From RPRB01 sp035501615 (GTDB taxonomy: Bacteria; Myxococcota; Myxococcia; Myxococcales; Myxococcaceae): a DNA stretch of 64,000 bases. The stretch covers positions 62,001 to 126,000 of the forward strand of contig DATJVY010000117.1 in the NCBI GenBank assembly GCA_035501615.1, in the 5' to 3' direction. The notes under the pieces were generated by a model, which saw nothing but the letters and a program-made list of their open reading frames with translations, searched no databases and was not told the origin of the DNA. Both the position numbers and the translations under genes were made by a program. Shown one piece after another: positions 34,803-43,836 of the stretch. Within the stretch, counting starts at the first letter, position 1; each line of letters begins with the position of its first letter.

Positions 34803-35599
34803 AGTTCCGCATGCACCGGGCGATGGCGGTGGCCTGGAAGGAGGCGCTCGACCTCCGGAAGAACCCGGGACTGCTCCTGAGCATGCTCGCCCTCCCGGCG
34901 GTGCTGGTGATCGTTCCGGTCCTCGTGGTGTGGAGCTACGCCCGGCACCCGGACGACCTCTCGTTCCGCACCATCGCGCTCTACTACGACCCCACGCTGC
35001 CGCTGAACGCCAGCGCCGCCCGGTTCCTGGTGGACAAGCTGCTCGCCGACTGGTTCGGCCTGTTCCTGCTGATGCCGATCTTCGTCCCCATCCTCGTCTC
35101 CTCGCAGAGCGTGGCCGGGGAGAAGGAGCGGCGGACGCTCGAGCCGCTCCTGGCCGCCCCGGTGAGCGCCGCCGAGCTGGTCGCCGGGAAGAGCATCGCC
35201 TCGGTGGTCCCGGCGGTGGCGATCTCCTGGATGTCGTTCGCCGCCTTCGTGGTCGCGGTCGACGCCGTGGCCTGGCCCCTGGTCCACGCCGCGGTGCTCC
35301 CCAACACGATGTGGCTCTTCGGTGTCGGCGTGGTGGCGCCGCTCTTCGCCTTCCTGGGCAACGGGCTGGCGGTGCTCGTCTCGGCGCGCGTCGGCGACTC
35401 GCGCCTCGCGCAGCAGCTCTCGGCTCTGGTGGTGCTGCCGCTCATGGCCCTCGTGGCCGGCCAGCTCGCCGGGTGGCTGCGCGCCGGCACCGGCTACTAC
35501 GCGCTCCAGGGCGGAGTGGTGCTCGTCCTCGACGTGCTGCTGGTCCGGGCGAGCGTCCGGTTGTTCGACCGCGAGCGCCTGGTCAGCCGCTGGGTCTGA
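34799..35599 (+). CDS. ABC-2 type transporter permease
   Basis: A 266-residue membrane protein with six helices. The segment SVAGEKERRTLEPLLAAPVS after the second helix is the ABC-2 (NatB/CcmB-like) permease hallmark. A periplasmic loop lies between helices 1 and 2. With the ATPase upstream it forms a simple exporter; cargo is unknown. The GTG start overlaps the ATPase stop. Confidence 0.9.
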   Translation: MKFRMHRAMAVAWKEALDLRKNPGLLLSMLALPAVLVIVPVLVVWSYARHPDDLSFRTIALYYDPTLPLNASAARFLVDKLLADWFGLFLLMPIFVPILVSSQSVAGEKERRTLEPLLAAPVSAAELVAGKSIASVVPAVAISWMSFAAFVVAVDAVAWPLVHAAVLPNTMWLFGVGVVAPLFAFLGNGLAVLVSARVGDSRLAQQLSALVVLPLMALVAGQLAGWLRAGTGYYALQGGVVLVLDVLLVRASVRLFDRERLVSRWV

Positions 35600-35739
35600 A
35601 CTCGGGGTAGGGGTCCGGGATACCCGGGGACTCGCAACGTCGCGTGCTCCTGTGCGATCCTCGTGGCACGGAAGGCGCAAGCGGCAATGCCTGCTGCCGG
35701 GCGCCGTGATCTTCGAGAAGTCCTCTCCGGAGGTTCGCC

Positions 35740-36825
35740 TTGGGATTGCTCGACGCACTGAAGGGTGAAGCGCAGCGCAACTTCATCGCCCGCTCGGACG
35801 CGGCGAAGAACGACATCATCTACGCCTATCCGGAGCGGAACGTCCGGATGATGACCCAGCTCACGGTCGGCGCGGACGAGGTGGCGATCTTCGTCAAGGA
35901 TGGGCAAGTGCAGGGGAAGCTCGACCCCGGCCGGCACACGCTCGAGGCGCAGAACATCCCGTTCCTCGGGAAGCTCATCGAGGGCTTCACCGGCGGGAAC
36001 CTCTTCGTCACCGAGATCTACTTCGTCAGCATCCGCGAGTTCCCCGGCGTGAAGTTCGGCGGGCCGATCGGCGACATGAAGGATCCGGACAGCGGCCTGG
36101 GCATCGGGACGATGGTCTACGGTGACTTCTCGGTGAGGGTCACCGACCCCGAGAAGCTCATCCTCGGCCTGGTGGGCCTGCGCCGGACGAGCAACGACGA
36201 GTTCCTCGCCTGGTTCAAGAGCCAGGTGATGAAGGTGGTCCGCGACCGGATCGCCGAGCTGCTGGTCAAGAAGCACTGGCCGCTGCTCGACGTGACCTCG
36301 GGTGCATACACCGAGGAGATCGAGCAGGACGTCCTCGCCGGCTTCAAGCCCCACGTCGACGGCTACGGCCTGACCGTGGTGCGGATGGGCAACTTCACCA
36401 TCACCATCAAGGACGAGGACGAGGCCACCCTGAAGCGGCTGACGAAGGACACCGCCTACAGCAAGCTCGCCGGCGGCTTCCAGCAGTACGCGCAGGGACA
36501 GGCGATGCTCGGCGCGGCCGAGGGGATGGCGAAGGGCGGGGCGGGCGGCGGTGGCGCGCTCCAGGGCGCGGGGCTGGGCATCGGCTTCGGGATGGCGCAG
36601 GCCTTCCAGCAGGGGCAGCAGCGGCCCGCAGGGGCACCGGCTCCGGCTCCCATGGCCGCGGCCGGCACCCCGTGCCCGAAGTGTGGAACCGTGGGGACCG
36701 GGAAGTTCTGCGGAAACTGCGGCGAGCCACTCGCGCCGGTGGCGCGGAAGTGCGCCGAGTGCGGCTCGGACTTGAATCCCGGCGCGAAGTTCTGCGGGAA
36801 CTGCGGAAAGCCCGCCACGGGGTAG
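35740..36825 (+). CDS. SPFH-domain protein with C-terminal double zinc ribbon
   Basis: A 361-residue protein of the YdjI/virion-core-like SPFH group. The N-terminal 240 residues form the SPFH-like domain (GADEVAIFVKDGQVQGKL, GTMVYGDFSVRV). A Gly/Ala/Gln-rich helix follows (YAQGQAMLGAAEGM). At the end are two zinc-ribbon units, CPKCG/CGNCG and CAECG/CGNCG, making eight cysteines. The start is a TTG at 35740 with GGAGG upstream. These proteins assemble on membranes; the role is unknown. Confidence 0.87.
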   Translation: MGLLDALKGEAQRNFIARSDAAKNDIIYAYPERNVRMMTQLTVGADEVAIFVKDGQVQGKLDPGRHTLEAQNIPFLGKLIEGFTGGNLFVTEIYFVSIREFPGVKFGGPIGDMKDPDSGLGIGTMVYGDFSVRVTDPEKLILGLVGLRRTSNDEFLAWFKSQVMKVVRDRIAELLVKKHWPLLDVTSGAYTEEIEQDVLAGFKPHVDGYGLTVVRMGNFTITIKDEDEATLKRLTKDTAYSKLAGGFQQYAQGQAMLGAAEGMAKGGAGGGGALQGAGLGIGFGMAQAFQQGQQRPAGAPAPAPMAAAGTPCPKCGTVGTGKFCGNCGEPLAPVARKCAECGSDLNPGAKFCGNCGKPATG

Positions 36826-36886
36826 CGAACGGAGCCCGGCATTTCTCCTCCGCAACCGCGGGGAGCCCTCGGGGTTTCTCGAGGTG

Positions 36887-38053
36887 ATGGTTCGTCACCG
36901 CTTCCGCAGCTCCAGGAGACTCGCCCTCCTCGCCGTGCTCGCCGGCTGCGCCTCCGCCGGCCCAGCGACGGCGGCCTCCTCCGAGGACGCCGGCGCCGGA
37001 GCCTGCGCGAGCGGTGCCCTCTGCGACGGCCACGGTGGCCTCTGCCGGACGCCCGAGCCGTGCACGGCCACCGCGCCCTGCCCCCACGCGCTGACCGGCA
37101 TCGTCAAGGGAACGCTCTCCGAGCCGCTGACCGTGCCCGAGTGCCGGACCCACGTCCGGACCCGGCCGGCGTTCGACGACGGTGCACCCCGGCTCTGGAC
37201 CGACGCCGTGAACGGGCAGCCTCGCGCCGCCTGCGTCTTCAAGCCTCCGGGCACGGCGACGAGCGCGCCCCGGCCCTTGCTGGTGTTCCTCCACGGCTCC
37301 GGCGGCTCGGCCCGCGCCATCTACGACCACACGCTGCTCCGGGCGAAGGCGGCCGGCTTCGACCTCGGCGACGGCCCGGGCTTCATCCTCGCCGCGGACC
37401 AGGGACGGAACCTTCCACCGTCTGCCAGCGGCAACCCGGCGTCGGCCCGGCACGAGCTCTACGACCGGAACTTCGCCACCAGCCCCGACGTCCGGAACCT
37501 GGACCGGCTCATCGACACCCTCGTCTCCGAGGGCGGCGTGGACCCCCGGCGCATCTACCTCACCGGGTGGTCGAACGGGGCGTTCTTCTCGCAGCTGTAC
37601 GCGCTCGTTCGCCACGGGACGCCGACGCCCGGAGGCAGTCGCATCGCGGCGGTCGCGGTGTTCGACGGAGCGGATCCGCTCGAGGCCCCGACGCCGCAGA
37701 CCCCCGGCTGCGCCTACCGGCCGTATCCTCGCTCGTCGCTCCCCGTCTTCATCGTCCACCGCGCCTGCAGCATCGTCCCCTGCGACGCTGCCCAGGCGAC
37801 GAGCCGCGGTGCGCCCCCGGGCTACGACGTCCGGGGGTGGCTCGGGCTCCTGCGCACCACCCTCGGGGCGACCGACGTGACCGAGCTCCTGCTGGACCAC
37901 CATGGCGCGGCCGTCGATGCCTGCGCCGTGCGGTGCCCGGGCCTCGAGGCGATCGTCGACCACATCCGCTGGCCGGACGGCCGCGCCGACGGGAGTGGCA
38001 TCGACCGCGAGCCGGAGATGCTCCGGTACCTCGCCGCGCACCCGCTGCCCTGA
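36887..38053 (+). CDS. Esterase/PHB-depolymerase-like lipoprotein
   Basis: A 388-residue exported alpha/beta-hydrolase. The signal ends in LAVLAGC, a lipobox. A Cys-rich segment of about 50 residues follows (at least six Cys, probably disulfide-bonded). The hydrolase core has the oxyanion loop LLVFLHGSGGSA and the nucleophile elbow TGWSNGAFFS; a likely catalytic His lies in IVDHIRWPDG near the end. It resembles LpqC/feruloyl-esterase/PHB-depolymerase proteins. A GTG one codon upstream is an alternative start. It converges on the M3 peptidase gene (13-bp gap). Confidence 0.78.
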   Translation: MVRHRFRSSRRLALLAVLAGCASAGPATAASSEDAGAGACASGALCDGHGGLCRTPEPCTATAPCPHALTGIVKGTLSEPLTVPECRTHVRTRPAFDDGAPRLWTDAVNGQPRAACVFKPPGTATSAPRPLLVFLHGSGGSARAIYDHTLLRAKAAGFDLGDGPGFILAADQGRNLPPSASGNPASARHELYDRNFATSPDVRNLDRLIDTLVSEGGVDPRRIYLTGWSNGAFFSQLYALVRHGTPTPGGSRIAAVAVFDGADPLEAPTPQTPGCAYRPYPRSSLPVFIVHRACSIVPCDAAQATSRGAPPGYDVRGWLGLLRTTLGATDVTELLLDHHGAAVDACAVRCPGLEAIVDHIRWPDGRADGSGIDREPEMLRYLAAHPLP

Positions 38054-38066
38054 GGCGCCCGAACGC

Positions 38067-39878
38067 TCAGGGTGCCGGTTCGGTCCGGGCGCCGGTCCCC
38101 GTCGCGGCAGCGGGCGCAGGCGCGGCGCCGGTCGCCGCGCCAGGAGCAGTCACGGGCGCAGCTTGCGCGCCTCCGTCGGGCGTCGCGGGCGAGGTGGGCG
38201 CGGCGGGCACCGGAGACGGCGGGGTGGACGGCGCGGGCGCCGGCGGAGGCGGTGCCGCGGGGGTCTCCGGAGCGGCGCCGGTCAGCCGCGGCACGACCGT
38301 GGCGACGAACGCGTCGGCCGAGACGCCCGTGTCCCCCAGCGCCCGGGCGAGCCCCTCGGGGTCCAGCCCGTTCCCCGGCGCGAGCAGGGGCTTCAGGAAC
38401 GCCCCTGCGCCCGGATCGGTCCACCAGCTCGGCCCCAGCTTCCGGAGCAGCGCGGCCCGGAGCTGCGCCCCCAGCAGCCACCCTCGCAGGTAGTCGCCCG
38501 CGCCGAGCGTCTCCTCCTGGTCCAGCGTCGACCGCGCCTCGTCCTGCGCCGTCCCGGGAAGCGCGTAGGCCCGGTCCATCGCCGTCCGGTACGCGGCATG
38601 GACGTCAGCCCCGCCCCGGGATGCCGCGACGTTGAAGAGGACCTTCCCCGCGGCCCGGCGAACGAGGAACAGCTCCTGCACCGACACGCCCTGGATCCAG
38701 GCGCGCCCGGCGTCGGCCGACAGCCCTGACTGCTCGAGCCACGCCGGCTCGGTGGTCAGCGACTCGAGCAGCGCCGCGAAGGCCTCGGAGTTGGTGCGGT
38801 TCCCCAGCTTGGCCAGCTCGAAGCGCTGCTCCTCGGTGAACGCGTCGTGCAAGGCGTGGCCGAACTCGTGGAGCGCGCTCCGCTGGTCCCGCGCCCCCCC
38901 CACCGGCTTCAGCGAGACGCGCACGTCGGTCGGGACCACCACCCCCAGCACCAGGCCGCGGGGGTTCTTCTTCGGCGCGTCCCCGGCGTCGAGCGTCACC
39001 GTCTTCAGGTCGGCCGGGTCGAGCCCCAGGGGCCCGAGCGTGGCGCGGATCCGCGAGACGATCTCCGCTCGCTTGAATCCTTCCGTCGGCGGAAGGCGAA
39101 CGAGCCGCGGCAGGTCCTGCCGGCCGATCCGGTCCAGGGGCAGCTGCAGCTCGCGCTGCGAGAGCCGGCCCAGCGCCGCCACCCAGGCGTCCTGCGTCCG
39201 GGTCAGCACGCTCTCCGCCAGCGCCGCGAGCCGATCCGGGGTCGCCTCGCGCAGCTCGGCGGTCCAGGTGGCGGGCTCGAGATTCAGCGCTGGCAGCAGC
39301 TCGGCGCTCCGTGCTCCTCGCCGCTCGATGAGCGCGGACACCTTGTCCACCGCCGAGGTCGCCGCCTCGTAGATCTGCTTCCGCCGGAGCGCGCTCCGCT
39401 CCGCGGCGAGGATCGACTCGAGATTCCGGTAAGGCCGATCCGTCCCCGCCACCTTGAAGGTGAGCGACTGCTCCAGCGTGGCGATGCCGTCCGAGAGGTC
39501 GGCGAGCTGCTGCGCCATCCACTCGCCGGCGAGGTAGGCGTGGAGATGGTCCAGGGCCCGCTGCTCGCGGGGCTCGGTGGTCAGCGCGCGCAGCCGGGCC
39601 ACCTTGGCCACGGCATCCGGGGTGAGCCAGGCCTCCGTCCCGGCGTAGGTCTTCGCCAGGTCCGCCGGAGCACCCTCGATCCAGTGCTTCCAGACGAGCT
39701 CGTCCTGTGCCCGGAGGAGCGCCTCCGCCTTGGAAGAGAGCTCCGCGACCACGGGCGTGAGCGCCTCTCGCTCCGGGGAGCGGGGCGGCGCAGAGGACGC
39801 GGGAGCCGGAGCCACGGGCGGACCGGCACAGGCGGCGAGGAGCAGCGCGAGGAGTACGGGCGAGAGCCGTGGACGCAT
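38067..39878 (-). CDS. M3-like zinc metallopeptidase lipoprotein
   Basis: A 603-residue lipoprotein: the signal ends LLLAAC with Cys17. The large helical body has the zincin motif HEFGH (His337-His341) in SALHEFGHALHDAF, as in oligopeptidase F/M2/M3 peptidases, with a downstream Glu-containing helix (EAFAALLESL) for the third ligand. The last 80 residues are a low-complexity Pro/Ala/Thr tail. The frame extends to 40049, but the ATG at 39878 begins the signal peptide. epmA starts divergently only 31 bp away. Confidence 0.85.
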   Translation of the reverse strand: MRPRLSPVLLALLLAACAGPPVAPAPASSAPPRSPEREALTPVVAELSSKAEALLRAQDELVWKHWIEGAPADLAKTYAGTEAWLTPDAVAKVARLRALTTEPREQRALDHLHAYLAGEWMAQQLADLSDGIATLEQSLTFKVAGTDRPYRNLESILAAERSALRRKQIYEAATSAVDKVSALIERRGARSAELLPALNLEPATWTAELREATPDRLAALAESVLTRTQDAWVAALGRLSQRELQLPLDRIGRQDLPRLVRLPPTEGFKRAEIVSRIRATLGPLGLDPADLKTVTLDAGDAPKKNPRGLVLGVVVPTDVRVSLKPVGGARDQRSALHEFGHALHDAFTEEQRFELAKLGNRTNSEAFAALLESLTTEPAWLEQSGLSADAGRAWIQGVSVQELFLVRRAAGKVLFNVAASRGGADVHAAYRTAMDRAYALPGTAQDEARSTLDQEETLGAGDYLRGWLLGAQLRAALLRKLGPSWWTDPGAGAFLKPLLAPGNGLDPEGLARALGDTGVSADAFVATVVPRLTGAAPETPAAPPPPAPAPSTPPSPVPAAPTSPATPDGGAQAAPVTAPGAATGAAPAPAAATGTGARTEPAP

Positions 39879-39909
39879 GAAGGGGCGAACTGTACCGTCC
39901 GCTGCCGGG

Positions 39910-40896
39910 ATGCCCAATCCTTCGCAGTGGGCCGCGGCACGTGCCCGCCAGGCGCTCCAGCGCGCGATCCGCGCGAACCTCGAATCCCTCGGGTACCAGG
40001 AGGTCGAGACCCCGCTGCTGGTCCCCGCACCGGGGATGGAGCCCCACATCCGTGCCTTCGAGGTGCCCTTCGTCCCCGAGACCGACCGCGGCCGCGCCGG
40101 GACGCTCTACCTCCACACCAGCCCCGAGTACGCGATGAAGCGGCTCCTGGCCGACGGGGCAGGGCCCATCTTCCAGATCTGCAAGGTCTTCCGGAACGGC
40201 GAGGTCAGCCCGGCGCACAACCCCGAGTTCACGATGCTCGAGATGTACCGGCCCCGGGCCGACTACCGGGCAATCATGGACGACCTCGAGGCGACGCTCG
40301 CCGCGGCCGCCGCCGCTCTGGGGAGGCCCGAGCCGTTCGGGCTGCTTCCCTACGAGCGGGTGACGGTCCGCGAGGCGCTCCGGCGCGAGACCGGGATCGA
40401 CCTGCGGGAGGCGGCGAGCGCGGCCGCGCTCTCCGAGGCGGCGCGGAGGGTGGGCGTCCGGACCGAGCCCGGCGACGCCTTCGACGACGTCTTCTTCCGC
40501 CTCTTCCTCGAGCGGGTCGAGCCGCGGCTCGGACGTGACCGGCCCGCGTTCCTGATCGACTATCCGGCCTCGATGGCCGCCCTCGCCCGGATCGGCCCGC
40601 AGGACTCCTCGGTCGCCGAGCGGTTCGAGCTGTACGCCCGAGGGCTCGAGCTCGCGAACGGCTTCTCCGAGCTGACCGACGCGGTGGAGCAGCGCCGCCG
40701 CCTGGAGGAGGAGCGGGAATTCCGCAGGGCCCGCGGCCGCCCGGCCTATCCGCTGGACGAGCGGTTTCTCGAGGCCGTCGGACGGATGCCTCCCTCGGGT
40801 GGGGTGGCGCTGGGCCTCGACCGGGTGCTGATGCTCCTCCTCGGCGCCGAGCGCATCGATGACGTCCTCCTCTTCCCCGCGCACGACTTCGTATGA
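39910..40896 (+). CDS. epmA: EpmA/PoxA-type lysyl-tRNA-synthetase-like EF-P lysine ligase
   Basis: A 328-residue class II aminoacyl-tRNA-synthetase core without an anticodon-binding domain, as in EpmA (GenX/PoxA), which ligates beta-lysine to elongation factor P. Motif 2 is seen in CKVFRNGEVSPAHNPEF and TMLEMYR, and motif 3 in GGVALGLDRVLMLLLG. Length matches EpmA (about 325) and is far short of LysS (about 500). The open frame upstream is shadow; ATG 39910 starts at the conserved helix. No epmB or efp is adjacent. It is coupled by ATGA to plsC. Confidence 0.9.
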   Translation: MPNPSQWAAARARQALQRAIRANLESLGYQEVETPLLVPAPGMEPHIRAFEVPFVPETDRGRAGTLYLHTSPEYAMKRLLADGAGPIFQICKVFRNGEVSPAHNPEFTMLEMYRPRADYRAIMDDLEATLAAAAAALGRPEPFGLLPYERVTVREALRRETGIDLREAASAAALSEAARRVGVRTEPGDAFDDVFFRLFLERVEPRLGRDRPAFLIDYPASMAALARIGPQDSSVAERFELYARGLELANGFSELTDAVEQRRRLEEEREFRRARGRPAYPLDERFLEAVGRMPPSGGVALGLDRVLMLLLGAERIDDVLLFPAHDFV

Positions 40897-41633
40897 ACGT
40901 CCAGGAGCTGGTGCACACGGTGGCGACCTACGCGGCGGTGGGGAGCAGCGCCGCCGTCGGACCGGTCGTCATCGCGCTGTCGGCGGGGCGCCCCGAGCGC
41001 GCCGATCCGGTGATCCGCGGCTGGTGCAACGCCGTGCTCGCCGCCGCCGGTGTCCGCCAGGAGATCCACGGGCTGGAGAACCTGCCCACCGGGACCTGCG
41101 TCCTGGTCTGCAACCACCAGTCGAACTTCGATGCTCCCTTCGTCTTCGCCCGGCTCCCGAAGCACATCCGCTTCGTCGCCAAGCAGGAGCTCTACCGGAT
41201 CCCCATCTTCGGCCACGCGGTGAAGGCGATGGGCAACATCCGGGTCGAGCGCACCGGGAGCGAGGCCGATCACCATCGCATCGACGCTGCCGTGGAGCAG
41301 GTCCGGACCCGGACCAGCATCCTCTTCTTCGCCGAGGGAACGCGGAGCACCGACGGCAAGCTACGGCCCTTCAAGAAGGGCGCGGCCATCCTCGCCATCG
41401 ACGCTCAGGTGCCGATCGTCCCCATCGCGATCGCCGGGGCGCACGAGATCACCCCCAAGGGTTCCCTGTGGGTTCACTCCGGGCGGCCGCTGGTCCTCTC
41501 CGTCGGGAAGCCGATTCCCACCGCCGGGCTGAGCAGGGACGACCGTGACAGCCTGACCGAGTGGGCGCACGATGCAGTGGCCGAGCTCCTCGAGCTGGGG
41601 AACCGGCGGGTGGAGGAGATGCTCCGGACATGA
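40893..41633 (+). CDS. plsC: PlsC-type 1-acylglycerol-3-phosphate acyltransferase
   Basis: A 246-residue acyltransferase that makes phosphatidate from lysophosphatidate at the membrane. The catalytic HxxxxD motif is NHQSNFD (His75-Asp80), the substrate-binding motif is FFAEGTRST, and VPIVPIAI is the later hydrophobic motif. An N-terminal hydrophobic helix anchors it. ATG overlaps the epmA stop and its own stop overlaps the pyrophosphatase start, making a three-gene coupled operon. Confidence 0.92.
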   Translation: MNVQELVHTVATYAAVGSSAAVGPVVIALSAGRPERADPVIRGWCNAVLAAAGVRQEIHGLENLPTGTCVLVCNHQSNFDAPFVFARLPKHIRFVAKQELYRIPIFGHAVKAMGNIRVERTGSEADHHRIDAAVEQVRTRTSILFFAEGTRSTDGKLRPFKKGAAILAIDAQVPIVPIAIAGAHEITPKGSLWVHSGRPLVLSVGKPIPTAGLSRDDRDSLTEWAHDAVAELLELGNRRVEEMLRT

Positions 41634-42328
41634 GCGCCGGCAAGGACAGGGAGACCCTCGAGCGATTGCTGTCGATGCGCTTCTCCGCGCACCCCTGGCA
41701 CGGCGTTCCGATCGGAGCCAAGGCGCCGCACGAGGTCACGGTCTACGTGGAGATCGTCCCCACCGACGCCGTCAAGTACGAGCTGGACAAGGGCAGTGGC
41801 CATCTCCGAATCGACCGGCCACAGCTCTACTCCAGCTTCTCGCCGACGCTCTACGGCTTCATCCCCCAGACCTACTGCGGGGACGGCGTGGGGGCGCGCT
41901 GTGCCGAGCGGACCGGGCGGACCCAGATCGAGGGTGACCGGGATCCGATGGACATCTGCGTGCTCAGTGAGCGCGACGTGAGCCACTCCGGAATCCTGCT
42001 CCGGGCCCGGCCCATCGGCGGCCTCCGGATGATCGACGGCAACCAGGCGGACGACAAGCTCATCGCCGTGCTCGCCGGGGACACCGCCTACGGGCACCTC
42101 GACGACATCGGCGAGCTCCCGCCGGGGATGCTCGACCGCTTCCGGCACTACTTCCTCACCTACAAGCAGATGCCCGGCGAGAAGCGCCCGGTCGAGATTC
42201 CCGAGGTCTACGGCCGCGACGAGGCGCAGGAGATGGTCCGCCGGAGCCAGGCCGACTACGACCGGGAATTCGGCAAGCCCGCGGACCGCGTGGACGCGCT
42301 CCTCCGGCTTCTCGGCCTCGACCGCTGA
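41630..42328 (+). CDS. ppa: Inorganic pyrophosphatase (family I)
   Basis: A 232-residue soluble pyrophosphatase. The metal-binding signature is EGDRDPMDICVL, with GFIPQTYCGDG before it and further acidic ligands in DDKLIAVL and HLDDIGELP. KRPVEIPEVYGRDEA is typical of the longer bacterial members. It hydrolyses PPi, for example that released by aminoacylation and lipid synthesis enzymes encoded upstream. ATG at 41630 overlaps the plsC stop. Confidence 0.94.
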   Translation: MSAGKDRETLERLLSMRFSAHPWHGVPIGAKAPHEVTVYVEIVPTDAVKYELDKGSGHLRIDRPQLYSSFSPTLYGFIPQTYCGDGVGARCAERTGRTQIEGDRDPMDICVLSERDVSHSGILLRARPIGGLRMIDGNQADDKLIAVLAGDTAYGHLDDIGELPPGMLDRFRHYFLTYKQMPGEKRPVEIPEVYGRDEAQEMVRRSQADYDREFGKPADRVDALLRLLGLDR

Positions 42329-42339
42329 GGTCCCGGCGA

Positions 42340-43485
42340 TCAGTGCGGCGCGTGCTCGGCGCGCCGGGCCCGCGCCCAGCGCTCCGCGGCCGCGCTGAGG
42401 AGCCGCCCTGCGCCGGCCCTCGCCGTCGGGTCCGCCTCGCTCCAGCCCGGTGGGCTGACCTGGATCGCCTCGACGAAGGGCACGTCCCCCGCGAGCGCGT
42501 CCGGCTCGACCTTCCCCGCGAACGCCACCACCCGGGCTCCCGCCTTCCGTGCCCTGCGGGCCAGCTCGAGCGGGCCCTTCCCGCTGAGGGTCTGGGTATC
42601 GAGCCGTCCCTCGCCGGTGAGGACCCAGTCCACGCCGGCCAGCTTCTCCTCGAGGTCCAGCAGCCGTGCCAGGTGCTCGAAGCCCCGGCTGATGCGTGCT
42701 CCGCACCCCACGAGGAGCCCGTACGACAGGCCGCCCGCCGCGCCGGTCCCCGGCAGGTGCGCGGCGTCCACGCCGAGGTCCCGGACGACGACCTCGGCCA
42801 GATGCTGCAGCGCCGCGTCCAGGAGCTGGACGTCGTCGGGCGAGGCGCCCTTCTGCGGCCCGTAGACGTGGCTCGCGCCGGTGGGACCGGAGAGTGGATT
42901 GAGCACGTCGGTCATCACCGTCATCTGCGCCTCCCGCAGAGCGGGGAGCGCTCCGTCGGGGACGATGCGCGCGAGGTTCCGGAGCGCCGCCCCACCGGGA
43001 GGCAGCGCCCGGCCGGAGGCGTCGAGGAACCGATAGCCGAGCGCGTGGAGCGCACCCACGCCCGCGTCGTTGGTGGCGCTTCCGCCCACCCCGACCAGGA
43101 GCGACCGAACGCCGGACTCGAGCGCGTCGGCGATGAGCTCACCCGTTCCGAGGGTGGTGGTCACCCGCGCGTCGCGCTCGGCAGGAGCCAGCAGCGAGAG
43201 GCCCGACGCCCGCGCCATCTCCACGACCCCGCCGCCCTCCCAGCTCGCCCACTGGGCCTGGAGCGGCCGCCCGAGCGCGTCGTGTGCCCAGGCGGTGTGC
43301 CACTGCCCCCCGAAGGCCTCGACCAGCGCGTCCGACGTTCCCGGACCACCGTCGGCGAGCGGGAGGATGCACAGCTCGGCCTCGGGCCATCCCTGGCGGA
43401 CACCGGTCTCGATCGCCCGGGCCGCCTGGCCGGCGGTGAGGCTGCCCTTGAACTCGAGCGGAGCGACGAGGATGCGGGCGGTCAC
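42340..43485 (-). CDS. Glycerate kinase (GlxK/GarK type)
   Basis: A 381-residue glycerate 2-kinase family enzyme. APLEFKGSLTAGQAA (usually APDSFKGSLSA) opens the protein; PLADGGPGT, GTGELIADAL, GGSATNDAGVGALHALG and VLTGEGRLDTQTLSGKGP are the family's hallmark segments. The GTG at 43485 overlaps the upstream lipoprotein stop (GTGA). It is the last gene of a four-gene minus-strand operon containing two Cys-rich lipoproteins and a YkgJ-like protein, an odd companionship with no obvious metabolic link. Confidence 0.93.
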   Translation of the reverse strand: MTARILVAPLEFKGSLTAGQAARAIETGVRQGWPEAELCILPLADGGPGTSDALVEAFGGQWHTAWAHDALGRPLQAQWASWEGGGVVEMARASGLSLLAPAERDARVTTTLGTGELIADALESGVRSLLVGVGGSATNDAGVGALHALGYRFLDASGRALPPGGAALRNLARIVPDGALPALREAQMTVMTDVLNPLSGPTGASHVYGPQKGASPDDVQLLDAALQHLAEVVVRDLGVDAAHLPGTGAAGGLSYGLLVGCGARISRGFEHLARLLDLEEKLAGVDWVLTGEGRLDTQTLSGKGPLELARRARKAGARVVAFAGKVEPDALAGDVPFVEAIQVSPPGWSEADPTARAGAGRLLSAAAERWARARRAEHAPH

Positions 43486-43836
43486 GGCGGGGCGGTGGAC
43501 ACGGGCAACGTGGGAGCCTCGGGCAGAGGCCGAACCAGGTCGGTCGGCATCGAATCGTCCACGCAGCGTGGCACCGGGCCCCAGATGTCGCAATGCCGGC
43601 CCGTCCCGCATCCCGACCCGCACGGATTGGGCTCGCAGAAGCCAGTCTCGGCGTTGCAGACCTGGTTCATCCCCTCGCAGACGGCGAAGCACCTTCCTGC
43701 GGCGCGGCTGGCCAGCGACCAGGCCGCCCCGTACGCGACGAGCGCGGCCGCGCTCTTCTCCCCTCGAGTTGTGACAGCCGGCCGAGGACACGGCGACCCC
43801 GCTGGCCACGACAAGGAGCCCGGGGGCGCGGATCAC
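43482..43836 (-). pseudogene. Cys-rich lipoprotein gene with an apparent frameshift
   Basis: The GTG at 43836 overlaps the stop of the YkgJ-like gene (GTGA) and starts a good lipoprotein signal peptide, IRAPGLLVVASGVAVSSAGC, but that frame then runs into basic, unconvincing sequence. A second frame, open from 43814 to the TGA at 43482, carries a sensible Cys-rich domain: CFAVCEG, CNAETGFCEPNPC, GRHCDIWGPVPRC. It ends in a GTGA overlap with glycerate kinase. Joining the two frames near the CTCGAGGGGAGAAG run at about 43758-43771 gives a single lipoprotein of about 118 residues. A real frameshift, a sequencing error or programmed slippage are all possible. Confidence 0.6.
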
